The position numbers were made by a program, and so were the translations under genes. Of a stretch of 64,000 bases of DNA, positions 17,883 to 26,155 are shown piece by piece. Numbering within the stretch: the stretch's first letter is position 1; every line of letters begins with the position of its first letter. The stretch is from MAG-120531 sp002378585 (lineage in GTDB: Bacteria; Bacteroidota; Bacteroidia; Flavobacteriales; Flavobacteriaceae), in contig CALADZ010000005.1 in assembly GCA_937890575.1 (NCBI GenBank), forward strand, positions 14,398 to 78,397, read 5' to 3'. The notes beneath the pieces were generated by a model that saw only the letters and a list, made by a program, of their open reading frames with translations, made no database searches and was not told the DNA's origin.

Positions 17883-20713
17883 TGCATTTTCCTGATTCAT
17901 ATCGAATAATAAAATCGGTAGTATTCCTTTGGATCACTACCACTCTATTGGGGTATGGACAACATATAATCGATATTAAAGCGGAGTTGGATGATTCCTC
18001 AAAGTCGCTGAATCTAAGGCAAACCATTCATTATCAAAATCAGAGCCATGACACGCTGACGCAAATTGCCTTGGTGGATTGGATTCATCCCTACGTGTCG
18101 AAAAAATCACCACTGGCCCGTCGTTTTGCGGAATCATTTAAAAAAAATCTTCATTTGGCCACGGACCGTGAAAGAGGCGGTACACAGATTAACCAGGTGC
18201 TTAATGATCGTTTTAATGCGCTGACTTGGCACAGAGACACTTTGGTTGATTTGGTGTTGGTGGACTTGGAAAAACCATTATATCCAGGTGAGAAAACATC
18301 GGTTTTTCTGAATTACAAAGTATACCTACCCCACAAGAAATTCACCTCCATGGGGTATGACCCTCAAGGCGATTATCGATTGACCGATTGGTATTTAACT
18401 CCGGCATTTAGGAATAATTCAATGTGGATTGCCTACCCTAACCTAGCCATTGATCGACCAACCCTTCCTTTTTCCACCATCAATCTATCGCTTAAACTTC
18501 CTGAAGAGTTACACATTTCGTCCAATGCTCCTTGGAAGGTCTCCCATAAAGAATATCAACTACAGGACGTTGATTTTAACCTAGTCTGGGGGAAGTCTAT
18601 TGAGGTGGTGATTACCAAAGAACAACAATGTAACCTCATCACTGAACTTGGCGCCCTGTCTTGGGAAACAAATTTTTTCCTCCCAACAGCCACATGGCAT
18701 GATGAATCCGCCAGAAGAGTAGGCGCATTTATTGTGGAATCATTGGGTGTGCCTAGCTCCGGCAAGATTTGGGTAACCAAGGACCAATATCAGTTAGATC
18801 CGCTCAGGGGCCCCAATGAACTGCCAAGTGTCATACAACCCTACTCTCCCGCTTTTGTATGGGAATTACAACTCCTTAAAACCAGTATAAAAAATCTGAT
18901 TACCCAAGAATTTAGTTGGGATGAGCGCAACGATTACTGGTTTGTAGATGGGTTGGTGCACTATTTGATGATGCGCTATGTGGCATTGCATTATCCCGAT
19001 CAAAAATTGTTGGGCAAATTCTCAAACATTTGGGGAATACGCGGTTATCGCGTGGCGCAAATGAATTTCAACGATCAGTATGAGTTGCTCTATCAGGTTG
19101 GTGCCAGAAAGAATCTAGACCAACCATTACTGACTCCTAAAAATCAATTGTTGCGCTATAATTTAAGCATAGGCCAGCCCTACAAAGCTGGGAGAGCTAT
19201 TTATGGATTATCCCAGTATGTCGGCGAGAACGAATTCGAGAAAAACATTACGGATTGGTTTAAAAGTCAAAAGGGAACTTTTGTCTCTACGCCCATGTTG
19301 TCGGATTGGATGCAAAGCCATTCTACCCTACCTACCCATTGGTTTTTTAATGCCTTAAGTGCTGATAAGGACCTAGATTTTAGGTTTCGAAGACCTGATA
19401 AACGATCTCTTGATTCGTTGGAATTGCATGTGATTAATCAGTCTGAAACTTCAGCACCAGTGCTCGTTGAGGGGTACAAAGACAACCAAAAAACAGCTGC
19501 TTGGTGGACTCCTCCATTTACTGGGCAATTCGATACCATAGTCGTAAAATCCCAAGCTGATCAATGGGTGGTTAATCCGAGATCAACCTTGTCTGAGCTT
19601 AACGAACGCAATAACTGGATGCGGGTAAATCCCACCATTTTTGGAAATAAACCACTGTCATTTAGGTTTCTAAAGGACGTAGAAAATCCTGATGTTCATC
19701 AGTTTTTCTACGTACCCATAGCTCAGTTTAATGTCTATGATGGTCTTTCTCCTGGCTTGCGCTTGCACAATGACCCGCTTCTTTATCGACCATTTACCTT
19801 TGATATTGCTCCGTCATATGGTTTAAAAAGTAATTCCTATGTGGGATATGGACTGATGAAGTACACCCAGTACTACGACTATTCTTCATTGTATTCGACG
19901 AGCCTTCAAGTTTTGGCGTCGAGCTATCACTTTGATGATGACTTTAGGTATTCTACCATAACACCTTCATTTCAAGTTATTTGGAGACCAGAAGATCTTC
20001 GTTCAAATCAGAGAACATATGTATCTATGCGCTATGTGGATGTGGTTCAGTCCAATGATTTGTCTGTCATAGAATCCAACCCAAATTACCAAGTGACTAA
20101 CCTGAAAATCGGGCAAAGAAATCCGGGTATTGTCGATTATTTTGCTTGGGAACTAGACAATCAATACGCTTCAAATTTTTTAAAAACAACTTTTGAAATT
20201 GAATTAAGAAAGCTGTATGACAATAACTCTCAATTTAACATTCGATTCTTTACCGGGGCTTTTTGGCGCAACAAGACATCAGATGATTATTTTAGTTTTG
20301 CGCTTGATCGACCCACAGATTACTTATTTGAATATGATTATCTAGGTAGATCTGAAGATAGCGGACTATTCAGCCAACAATTTGTTATGGCTGATGGTGG
20401 TTTTAAGTCAAAATTATCTGAACCATATGCCAACCAGTGGATGACTACCATCAATACCAGTGTGAATATTTGGAAATGGGCGGAATTTTATATGGATGCT
20501 GGTTTTGTGAAAAATAAGGGTTACCAGGCTCGCATGGTGCATGATTCAGGAATTAGACTCAACTTAGTCACTGATTACCTCGAGTTTTATTTTCCATTGT
20601 ATTCCAGCAATGGGTGGGAAGTAACAGGATCGTCCTATGCGGAGAAAATCAGATTTGTGGTAGCCCTAAACCCGAGGACATTAAGCGGTTTATTTCAGCG
20701 AAACTTCTTTTGA
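17882..20713 (+). CDS. M1-like pseudopeptidase with outer-membrane-barrel-like C-terminus
   Basis: The 943-residue protein starts with a signal peptide (VVFLWITTTLLGYG). The N-terminal half resembles M1 aminopeptidases: a beta-rich first domain with YPGEKTSVFLNYKVYLP, then a helical region. The place of the HExxH zinc site appears to be FVWELQLLKTS (about 321-331), and the place of the WLNEGF element reads YWFVDGLVHYLMM, so the zinc ligands are missing. The C-terminal third (about 620-943) is rich in Tyr, Phe, Asn and Asp with alternating strands and ends in QRNFF, with a terminal Phe as in outer-membrane barrels. It starts one base inside the LOG gene's stop. I infer an outer-membrane or cell-surface protein without M1 catalysis. 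The M1 relation is tentative because the alignment is by eye. Confidence 0.6.
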   Translation: MHFPDSYRIIKSVVFLWITTTLLGYGQHIIDIKAELDDSSKSLNLRQTIHYQNQSHDTLTQIALVDWIHPYVSKKSPLARRFAESFKKNLHLATDRERGGTQINQVLNDRFNALTWHRDTLVDLVLVDLEKPLYPGEKTSVFLNYKVYLPHKKFTSMGYDPQGDYRLTDWYLTPAFRNNSMWIAYPNLAIDRPTLPFSTINLSLKLPEELHISSNAPWKVSHKEYQLQDVDFNLVWGKSIEVVITKEQQCNLITELGALSWETNFFLPTATWHDESARRVGAFIVESLGVPSSGKIWVTKDQYQLDPLRGPNELPSVIQPYSPAFVWELQLLKTSIKNLITQEFSWDERNDYWFVDGLVHYLMMRYVALHYPDQKLLGKFSNIWGIRGYRVAQMNFNDQYELLYQVGARKNLDQPLLTPKNQLLRYNLSIGQPYKAGRAIYGLSQYVGENEFEKNITDWFKSQKGTFVSTPMLSDWMQSHSTLPTHWFFNALSADKDLDFRFRRPDKRSLDSLELHVINQSETSAPVLVEGYKDNQKTAAWWTPPFTGQFDTIVVKSQADQWVVNPRSTLSELNERNNWMRVNPTIFGNKPLSFRFLKDVENPDVHQFFYVPIAQFNVYDGLSPGLRLHNDPLLYRPFTFDIAPSYGLKSNSYVGYGLMKYTQYYDYSSLYSTSLQVLASSYHFDDDFRYSTITPSFQVIWRPEDLRSNQRTYVSMRYVDVVQSNDLSVIESNPNYQVTNLKIGQRNPGIVDYFAWELDNQYASNFLKTTFEIELRKLYDNNSQFNIRFFTGAFWRNKTSDDYFSFALDRPTDYLFEYDYLGRSEDSGLFSQQFVMADGGFKSKLSEPYANQWMTTINTSVNIWKWAEFYMDAGFVKNKGYQARMVHDSGIRLNLVTDYLEFYFPLYSSNGWEVTGSSYAEKIRFVVALNPRTLSGLFQRNFF

Positions 20714-20738
20714 TTCTCACCAGGTTTACCGTTCCTAC

Positions 20739-20769
20739 TTGCCGGTTCTCGTGAAAATTGATACTTTTG
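20739..20769 (+). promoter_or_regulatory. Promoter of the E1 fusion gene (TTG-N20-TACTTTTG)
   Basis: TTG at 20739-20741 and TACTTTTG at 20762-20769 are separated by 20 bases, matching the Bacteroidota -33/-7 layout. The leader to the ATG at 20789 would be about 15 bases. It separates this gene from the upstream uvrA run. Confidence 0.6.
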
Positions 20770-20788
20770 TTAAAACTGCCTTTTTCAC

Positions 20789-23200
20789 ATGAAGCAACAG
20801 CCAGAGACGAATACATCCATTTCGTTCGAAGACTTCAAACAGCAAATGCTGAATGACTTTCGCACAGCAACCATCAGCCGTGCATGTAGCTTAGAAGGCC
20901 GAAAAGAGGTACTTACAGGAAAAGGTAAATTTGGTATTTTCGGGGACGGAAAAGAACTCCCTCAATTGGCTATGGCCCGCAGTTTTAAGCCAGGTGATTT
21001 CAGATCTGGTTATTACAGAGATCAAACACTCATGATGGCTTTGGGTTTGTACAGTCCGTTAGATTTTTTTCACGGACTATATGCCACAACTGATATAGAA
21101 AAAGAACCCATGAGTGCCGGTAGGCAGATGGGTGGTCATTTTGTGACCCAAAGTGTCGATGAGCTCGGCCAATGGAAGAACTTGATGGACCAGCCTAATT
21201 CCAGTTCTGATATTTCTCCTACGGCAGCACAAATGCCTAGATTATTGGGGTTAGCTCAAGCTTCAAAGGTGTACCGATCATTGGGGCTCAAAGGGGTGGA
21301 AAAATTCACCGATTCCGGTAATGAAATAGCTTGGGGTACTATAGGAAATGCTTCTACCAGTGAAGGTTTGTTTTTTGAAACCATTAATGCTGCAGGGGTG
21401 CTACAAGTGCCTATGGTGATCAGTGTTTGGGATGATGAATACGGAATATCCGTTCACGCAAAGCACCACACCACGAAAAGCTCGATTAGTGCTGTTTTAG
21501 AAGGTTTTCGAAAAACAGAAACGCAAGCAGGCTTTGAGATTTTTCAAGTAAAAGGATGGGATTATCCAGCATTAATTCACGCGTATGAAAATGCGGCTGA
21601 ATGGGCTAGAGAACACCATACCCCCGTCCTGATACACGTGGTTGAATTAACTCAGCCTCTGGGTCATTCAACCTCCGGCTCACATGAACGTTACAAATCA
21701 ACCGAGCGACTTGAGTGGGAGAAACAATACGACTGTAATCGAATGTTTCGTCAGTGGATGCTCGATACCGCCATCGCCACAGAGGATGAGTTGCAAGAGA
21801 TAGAACAAAGTGTTCTGAAAGAAGTTAAAGAGGCCAAAAAAGCTGCCTGGTCAGATTTTGTAGCCACTCATAAAGCACATCATAAATCGTTGATTGATGT
21901 ATTGCAACCGTTGACCAAAGTTTCTCCCAACCATGTGTTTATCCAAGGGGTCATTCGCGAATTAAGTGAGATTAAAGAACCCATCAAAAAAGATCTGATC
22001 AGTAAAGCCCGACGTACTTTACGTCTTGTTTTGGGAGAAAATCATCCGGAAAAACAGGCGCTTGTCCAGTGGATCAATGATTTTATGGAGTTCTACCAAC
22101 CTAAGTACAGCGACCATTTATACAGCGAAACCCCGCAAAACGCGACAAAAATTGAAGCCGTTGCTCCACAGTACGCTGCTGACGCGCCCTTAGTTGACGG
22201 TCGTGTAGTACTTAGAGACAATTTTGAAGCGATGCTTCAACGCGAGGAGAAATTATTAATTTTTGGCGAAGATGCTGGATTTATCGGAGATGTAAATCAA
22301 GGTTTAGAAGGATTACAAGAGAGATTTGGCGAGATTCGAGTCGCAGATACAGGCATTAGAGAAGCGACCATCATCGGTCAAGGCATTGGATTATCGCTCA
22401 GGGGATTAAGACCTATTGCAGAGATCCAATACCTGGATTACATGCTTTACGCCATTCAAACACTTAGTGATGATTTGGCTAGTTTGCTGTACAGAACTTA
22501 TGGCAGACAAAAAGCACCCCTAATTATACGTACCAGGGGGCACCGTTTAGAAGGTATTTGGCATTCAGGTTCCCCTATGGGTGGATTGATTCATTTTTTA
22601 AGGGGCATGTATATCCTATCGCCCAGAAACATGACGGTCGCCGCAGGTATGTATAATACTTTACTGGCCTCGGATGAGCCAGCTATAGTTATTGAAAGCC
22701 TTAATGGATATCGACTTAAAGAGACATTACCCGAGAATCTAGGAGCTTTTAGAACACCTATTGGTCGTGTGGAAGTATTGACCCAAGGGACTGATATTAC
22801 CGTGGTCTCTTATGGATCTACGCTTCGTTTAGTACAAGAAGCTGTAGGTTTACTGTCCGCCTATGGAATTGAGGTTGAGCTGATCGATGCCCAAACCTTG
22901 TTGCCCTTTGATATAGATCATCAAGTGTTGAAAAGTGTTCAGAAAACAAACCGTCTTCTAGTGATTGACGAAGACGTGCCTGGAGGCTGTTCTGCTTATT
23001 TATTGCAAGAGATCATAGAAAAACAGGGCGCCTATGCTTATTTAGACAGTGCGCCAAAAACACTCACGGCAAAAGCGCATCGTCCTGCCTATGCCACCGA
23101 CGGGGATTATTTCTCCAAACCTAATGAAGAAGATATATTTGAGTCGGTTTATGAAATGATGCATGAGTCAAATCCTGATAAATTTCCAAAACTTAGATAA
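20789..23200 (+). CDS. Thiamine-dependent 2-oxo acid dehydrogenase E1, alpha and beta fused
   Basis: This is the decarboxylating E1 component of a branched-chain or related 2-oxo acid dehydrogenase, with both subunits in one 803-residue chain. The alpha part (about 20-400) contains the TPP region TIGNASTSEGLFFETINAAG and VWDDEYGISVHAKH, and the GSHERYKS loop that matches the phosphorylation loop of E1-alpha. The beta part (about 465-800) contains LLIFGEDAGFIGDVNQGLEG, ATIIGQGIGLSLRGLRPIAE, and the C-terminal transketolase segment ELIDAQTLLPFD. Branched-chain keto acids are the most likely substrates from family resemblance. No E2 is nearby; an E3 (lpdA) is at 53.7 kb. A strong promoter match sits directly upstream. 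Confidence 0.9.
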   Translation: MKQQPETNTSISFEDFKQQMLNDFRTATISRACSLEGRKEVLTGKGKFGIFGDGKELPQLAMARSFKPGDFRSGYYRDQTLMMALGLYSPLDFFHGLYATTDIEKEPMSAGRQMGGHFVTQSVDELGQWKNLMDQPNSSSDISPTAAQMPRLLGLAQASKVYRSLGLKGVEKFTDSGNEIAWGTIGNASTSEGLFFETINAAGVLQVPMVISVWDDEYGISVHAKHHTTKSSISAVLEGFRKTETQAGFEIFQVKGWDYPALIHAYENAAEWAREHHTPVLIHVVELTQPLGHSTSGSHERYKSTERLEWEKQYDCNRMFRQWMLDTAIATEDELQEIEQSVLKEVKEAKKAAWSDFVATHKAHHKSLIDVLQPLTKVSPNHVFIQGVIRELSEIKEPIKKDLISKARRTLRLVLGENHPEKQALVQWINDFMEFYQPKYSDHLYSETPQNATKIEAVAPQYAADAPLVDGRVVLRDNFEAMLQREEKLLIFGEDAGFIGDVNQGLEGLQERFGEIRVADTGIREATIIGQGIGLSLRGLRPIAEIQYLDYMLYAIQTLSDDLASLLYRTYGRQKAPLIIRTRGHRLEGIWHSGSPMGGLIHFLRGMYILSPRNMTVAAGMYNTLLASDEPAIVIESLNGYRLKETLPENLGAFRTPIGRVEVLTQGTDITVVSYGSTLRLVQEAVGLLSAYGIEVELIDAQTLLPFDIDHQVLKSVQKTNRLLVIDEDVPGGCSAYLLQEIIEKQGAYAYLDSAPKTLTAKAHRPAYATDGDYFSKPNEEDIFESVYEMMHESNPDKFPKLR

Positions 23201-23207
23201 TTTCTGA

Positions 23208-23215
23208 TACATTTG
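23208..23215 (+). promoter_or_regulatory. Putative DoxX-gene -7 element (TACATTTG)
   Basis: TACATTTG matches TAnnTTTG exactly, 16 bases before the ATG at 23232. Because it lies upstream of that ATG and nearly touches the in-frame TTG at 23223, it favours the ATG as the start. No well-placed TTG was found for -33. Confidence 0.35.
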
Positions 23216-23231
23216 ACGAAAATTGTCAAAG

Positions 23232-23609
23232 ATGAATAAGCATGTTGCCTTAAACGTTACTCTATTGATCTATAGGTCTGGGATTTCGTTGATGATGATG
23301 ACTCATGGATTTTCGAAACTAACACGTTTGTTGGAAGGCCAGGTTTCGTTTGCAGATCCATTAGGTTTCGGCCAAACAGCTACTCTTTTACTGGCTATAT
23401 TGGCGGAGTTTATTGCTCCCATGTTGATTATTTTAGGTTGGAAAACTAGATATGCCGCCATACCTGTGGTAGGTGTTATGTCTGTGGCGGCGTTTATGGT
23501 ACACGCAGCTGATCCATTTGCCCAAAAAGAATTGGCCCTACTCTATTTACTTGCGTTTCTAATGGTGGTATTCGTAGGACCGGGTAAGTACTCTTTGGAC
23601 AAAAAATAA
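23232..23609 (+). CDS. DoxX-family membrane protein
   Basis: This small integral membrane protein has 125 residues from the ATG at 23232; the in-frame TTG at 23223 is less likely. Four hydrophobic segments are visible, with the family pattern LIYRSGISLMMMTHGFSKL near the N-terminus and LAEFIAPMLIILGWKTRYAA in the middle. DoxX proteins are linked to thiosulfate:quinone oxidation in some archaea and to redox defence elsewhere, but most bacterial members have no known reaction. It follows the E1 fusion by 31 bases and has its own -7-like element. Its stop directly abuts the convergent holA stop, with no terminator between them. Confidence 0.85.
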   Translation: MNKHVALNVTLLIYRSGISLMMMTHGFSKLTRLLEGQVSFADPLGFGQTATLLLAILAEFIAPMLIILGWKTRYAAIPVVGVMSVAAFMVHAADPFAQKELALLYLLAFLMVVFVGPGKYSLDKK

Positions 23610-24611
23610 TTACATCACCTGATACACCAATTCCTTCAGCAATTGCTCTTGGTCAAAACCCTGAGTCCCTACCCCTTTTCCTTTGAGATCTAATAACCGC
23701 AATGAGTGGAGCACTAAACTGACTTTTTTCATGGGATAATTACGTGCGCCCAAGGCTATTTCTCCAACAAAAAATGGATTAATCCCCAATTGAGCAGCCA
23801 CTGTTTTGGGCTGGTGATCATTCAAGCAATGGTATTGCATGACTTGGGTAAAAAATTGATGAACAATCGATAGAGTAACAACAAACGGGTTTTCTTTGGG
23901 ATTTTGATAAAAGTATTGGATGATTCGCATTACTTGTTGTGTATTGCGCTCAGCCAGTGCTTTTTTTAATTCAAAATTGTTAAACTCTTTGCTGATACCA
24001 ATATATTCCTCAATTAATTGTGGGGTTAATGTACCTCCAGCGGGTAGAACATGTTTAAGTTTTTCTAGCTCTTTATGTATTTTCCCTAAATCTGTTCCCA
24101 GATAACTATGCAACAGATGTGTGGTTTGCGGGTTGATATGCCATCCTAAGTTTTTGACAAACTGCTCAATAAACCCTGGTATTTGATTGTCGTACAAGGG
24201 ATTGAAGGTCACTACGGCATCATTTTTTGACAAAGCTTTATAAATGGCTTTACGCTTGTCCAATAACTGATACTTGTAGGCAATAATCAGTACAGTACTG
24301 GGTTGAGGGTTTTGAACATAGGAAATCAACTGGTCGATAGTTCTCGACAAATGCTGGGCCTCTCGGACAATGACTAACTGGCGATCACTGCCAAAAGGAT
24401 ATTGTTTCGCTAAACCAATAATTTGATCTATGGACACCTCTTTTCCGTAAAGTATATGTGTGTTGAATGCGCTCTGCGCTTCATCCATGGCATTCTTTTC
24501 GATGTACGCTACCGCCTGGTCAATTAAGTAGGCTTCAGTTCCCATCAAAAAATATACGGGTTTAGGCCCATTTATGTTGAGATCTTCGCGTATTTTTTTG
24601 AGTTCCTCCAT
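23610..24611 (-). CDS. holA: DNA polymerase III subunit delta
   Basis: Delta opens the beta sliding clamp within the clamp-loader complex. From the ATG at 24611 the protein is 333 residues, MEELKKIREDLN..., with the family start PVYFLMGTEAYLIDQAVAYIE. The AAA-like fold without Walker A follows (RQLVIVREAQHLSR, PSTVLIIAYKYQLLDKRKAIYKAL), then helical domain III (LGTDLGKIHKELEKLKHVLP, EYIGISKEFNNFELKKALAE). An in-frame GTG at 24653 would add 14 poorly conserved residues across the divergent gene's start, so I prefer the ATG. It is divergent from the HsdR-N protein gene with 20 bases between the starts. Confidence 0.93.
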   Translation of the reverse strand: MEELKKIREDLNINGPKPVYFLMGTEAYLIDQAVAYIEKNAMDEAQSAFNTHILYGKEVSIDQIIGLAKQYPFGSDRQLVIVREAQHLSRTIDQLISYVQNPQPSTVLIIAYKYQLLDKRKAIYKALSKNDAVVTFNPLYDNQIPGFIEQFVKNLGWHINPQTTHLLHSYLGTDLGKIHKELEKLKHVLPAGGTLTPQLIEEYIGISKEFNNFELKKALAERNTQQVMRIIQYFYQNPKENPFVVTLSIVHQFFTQVMQYHCLNDHQPKTVAAQLGINPFFVGEIALGARNYPMKKVSLVLHSLRLLDLKGKGVGTQGFDQEQLLKELVYQVM

Positions 24612-24620
24612 GAAAATGTT

Positions 24621-24628
24621 CAAATTTG
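24621..24628. promoter_or_regulatory. Possible shared -7 palindrome CAAATTTG between holA and the HsdR-N gene
   Basis: CAAATTTG is self-complementary and differs from TAnnTTTG by one base on each strand. It sits 3 bases before the plus-strand ATG (24632) and 9 bases before the holA ATG (24611). Only 20 bases separate the two starts, so any promoter must be here or inside the genes. Weak on its own; it mirrors the arrangement at 10242-10259. Confidence 0.25.
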
Positions 24629-24631
24629 TGT

Positions 24632-25078
24632 ATGCAGGAGCTAAACTTTCCACCCTACCCTATACGCCTCAAAAATAGCGAAAATAAGCCCTTGATTTGG
24701 GATCTTATCCGCAAAAAATATGTGGTGTTAACCCCTGAGGAATGGGTCAGACAGCATGTTTTGCACTACCTAACTCAAGCACTGAACTACCCTATGCGTC
24801 ACATCCAAGTTGAGCGATCATTTCAGCTTTTCGGCACTTCCAAAAGGTTTGATGTGGCGGTATATGGACTAGATGGAACCATAAAAATTTTGGTTGAATG
24901 CAAGGCGCCTAGTGTCCCTATTAATCAGGATACCTTTGATCAAATAGCGCGTTATCAGTTGGCGTTACAATCCTCTTTTTTGATGGTTACCAATGGTTTG
25001 AATCATTACTTTTGTGTCCTAAACCAGGTAGACGGCGGTTATCAGTTTTTGCCAGAACTACCTGTTTACGCCCTTTAA
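24632..25078 (+). CDS. Stand-alone HsdR N-terminal-domain protein (PD-(D/E)xK fold)
   Basis: The 148-residue protein matches the type I restriction enzyme R N-terminal domain (HSDR_N_2 type) without helicase or other parts. The nuclease-fold residues are visible: RFDVAVYGLDGTIKILVECKAP, that is D...ECK. It also has QVERSFQLFGTSKRFDV before it and a QIARYQLALQSSFLMVTNG tail. No HsdM or HsdS is nearby, so it is not a restriction system. It lies between holA and a glycosyltransferase, an arrangement I recall from other Bacteroidota, which suggests a housekeeping nucleic-acid role. The start is ATG 24632 rather than the in-frame TTG at 24626. Confidence 0.8.
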   Translation: MQELNFPPYPIRLKNSENKPLIWDLIRKKYVVLTPEEWVRQHVLHYLTQALNYPMRHIQVERSFQLFGTSKRFDVAVYGLDGTIKILVECKAPSVPINQDTFDQIARYQLALQSSFLMVTNGLNHYFCVLNQVDGGYQFLPELPVYAL

Positions 25079-25089
25079 CCACGCAGATA

Positions 25090-26097
25090 GTGAAGACAGC
25101 CATTGTTGTATTAAATTGGAACGGACAGGCATTACTTGCTCAGTTTTTGCCGACACTAGTAGCTTGTACGCCAAAAGATTTGGCGGAGATCCATGTGGTG
25201 GATAATGGCTCAACTGACCAGTCTATTGATTGGATGCAGGCCAACTATCCGGAAGTTAAATTGATTTGCCTGACAGAAAACAATGGATTTGCGGGCGGCT
25301 ATAACCAAGGATTAAAGCAAGTGGAAGCAGATTTGTACTGTTTGCTCAATTCTGACGTCGCCGTGTCTTCAGATTGGTTAGTTCCTGTTTTAACCCATTT
25401 CAAGAATCATCCAGAAACGGCCATTGCACAACCTAAAATATTGGATTACCTAAATCCTCATTTATTTGAATATGCCGGAGGCGCGGGTGGATTTATCGAT
25501 GCGCTAGGATTTCCATATTGCCGCGGGCGAATATTTCAGACAATCGAACAAGATCGAGGACAATATAATGATGACTGCCACGTATTCTGGGCAACAGGTG
25601 CTTGTTTTTTTATCAGAAGTTCTGTCTACCATCAACTCGGTGGATTTGATGAATTCTATTTTGCCCACCAAGAGGAGGTTGATTTGTGTTGGCGGGCACA
25701 AAAACACGGCTACCGAGTCATGGCCCTAGGAGGCACTCAAGTATACCACTTGGGAGGCTCGACATTGAGCAACATGAATCCCAAAAAAACTTTTTTGAAT
25801 TTTAGAAATTCACTGTACTCACTTGTTAAGAACCACAAACCAGCTAGGGCGCTGCTCAGTGTGTTAATTCGATTGCCTTTAGATGGGATTGCTGGACTTC
25901 TTTTCTTGTTTCAGGGCAAGCCTGCGCATACGCAAGCTGTTTTTTGGGCGCACATGAGTTTTTATAGACACCTGCCAAGTATCTGTGCAAAAAGAAAATT
26001 CTCAGGGAGTTATGTGCTGAATTTCAGTCAGTTATCTATTGTTTTTTCCTACTTTATTCGCGGTAAAAAAATCTTTTCTGAATTAAGAAAAGATTAA
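25090..26097 (+). CDS. Glycosyltransferase family 2 (rhamnosyltransferase-like)
   Basis: This GT-A fold sugar transferase has 335 residues from the GTG at 25090 (VKTAIVVLNWNGQ). An open frame extends upstream to 25012 but overlaps the previous gene and does not resemble the family, so the GTG is preferred. Motifs: HVVDNGSTDQSIDWM (nucleotide binding), ENNGFAGGYNQGL, the metal site CLLNSDV, WATGACFFIRSSVYHQLGGFDE and HQEEVDLCWRAQKHG (acceptor and catalytic region). The C-terminal 80 residues hold hydrophobic stretches that may associate with the membrane. It probably builds surface polysaccharide or glycoprotein glycans; donor and acceptor are unknown. Confidence 0.85.
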   Translation: MKTAIVVLNWNGQALLAQFLPTLVACTPKDLAEIHVVDNGSTDQSIDWMQANYPEVKLICLTENNGFAGGYNQGLKQVEADLYCLLNSDVAVSSDWLVPVLTHFKNHPETAIAQPKILDYLNPHLFEYAGGAGGFIDALGFPYCRGRIFQTIEQDRGQYNDDCHVFWATGACFFIRSSVYHQLGGFDEFYFAHQEEVDLCWRAQKHGYRVMALGGTQVYHLGGSTLSNMNPKKTFLNFRNSLYSLVKNHKPARALLSVLIRLPLDGIAGLLFLFQGKPAHTQAVFWAHMSFYRHLPSICAKRKFSGSYVLNFSQLSIVFSYFIRGKKIFSELRKD

Positions 26098-26129
26098 CGA
26101 ATCCCCTAACCAAGTGATTGCTAAAATTG

Positions 26130-26137
26130 TATTTTTG
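26130..26137 (+). promoter_or_regulatory. Putative ompA-like gene -7 element (TATTTTTG)
   Basis: TATTTTTG is an exact TAnnTTTG match 18 bases before the ATG at 26156. No TTG lies at the usual 17-23 base spacing upstream, so only the -7 part is supported. Confidence 0.4.
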
Positions 26138-26155
26138 AATCAAATTTAAACAGCT

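Noticed and set aside
24632..25078. Type I restriction system
   Set aside because: Only the HsdR N-terminal domain is present; no helicase part, methylase or specificity subunit is encoded nearby.
25012..25089. Upstream extension of the glycosyltransferase frame
   Set aside because: It lies over the end of the HsdR-N gene, starts with TTG and does not look like a GT2 N-terminus; the GTG at 25090 fits.
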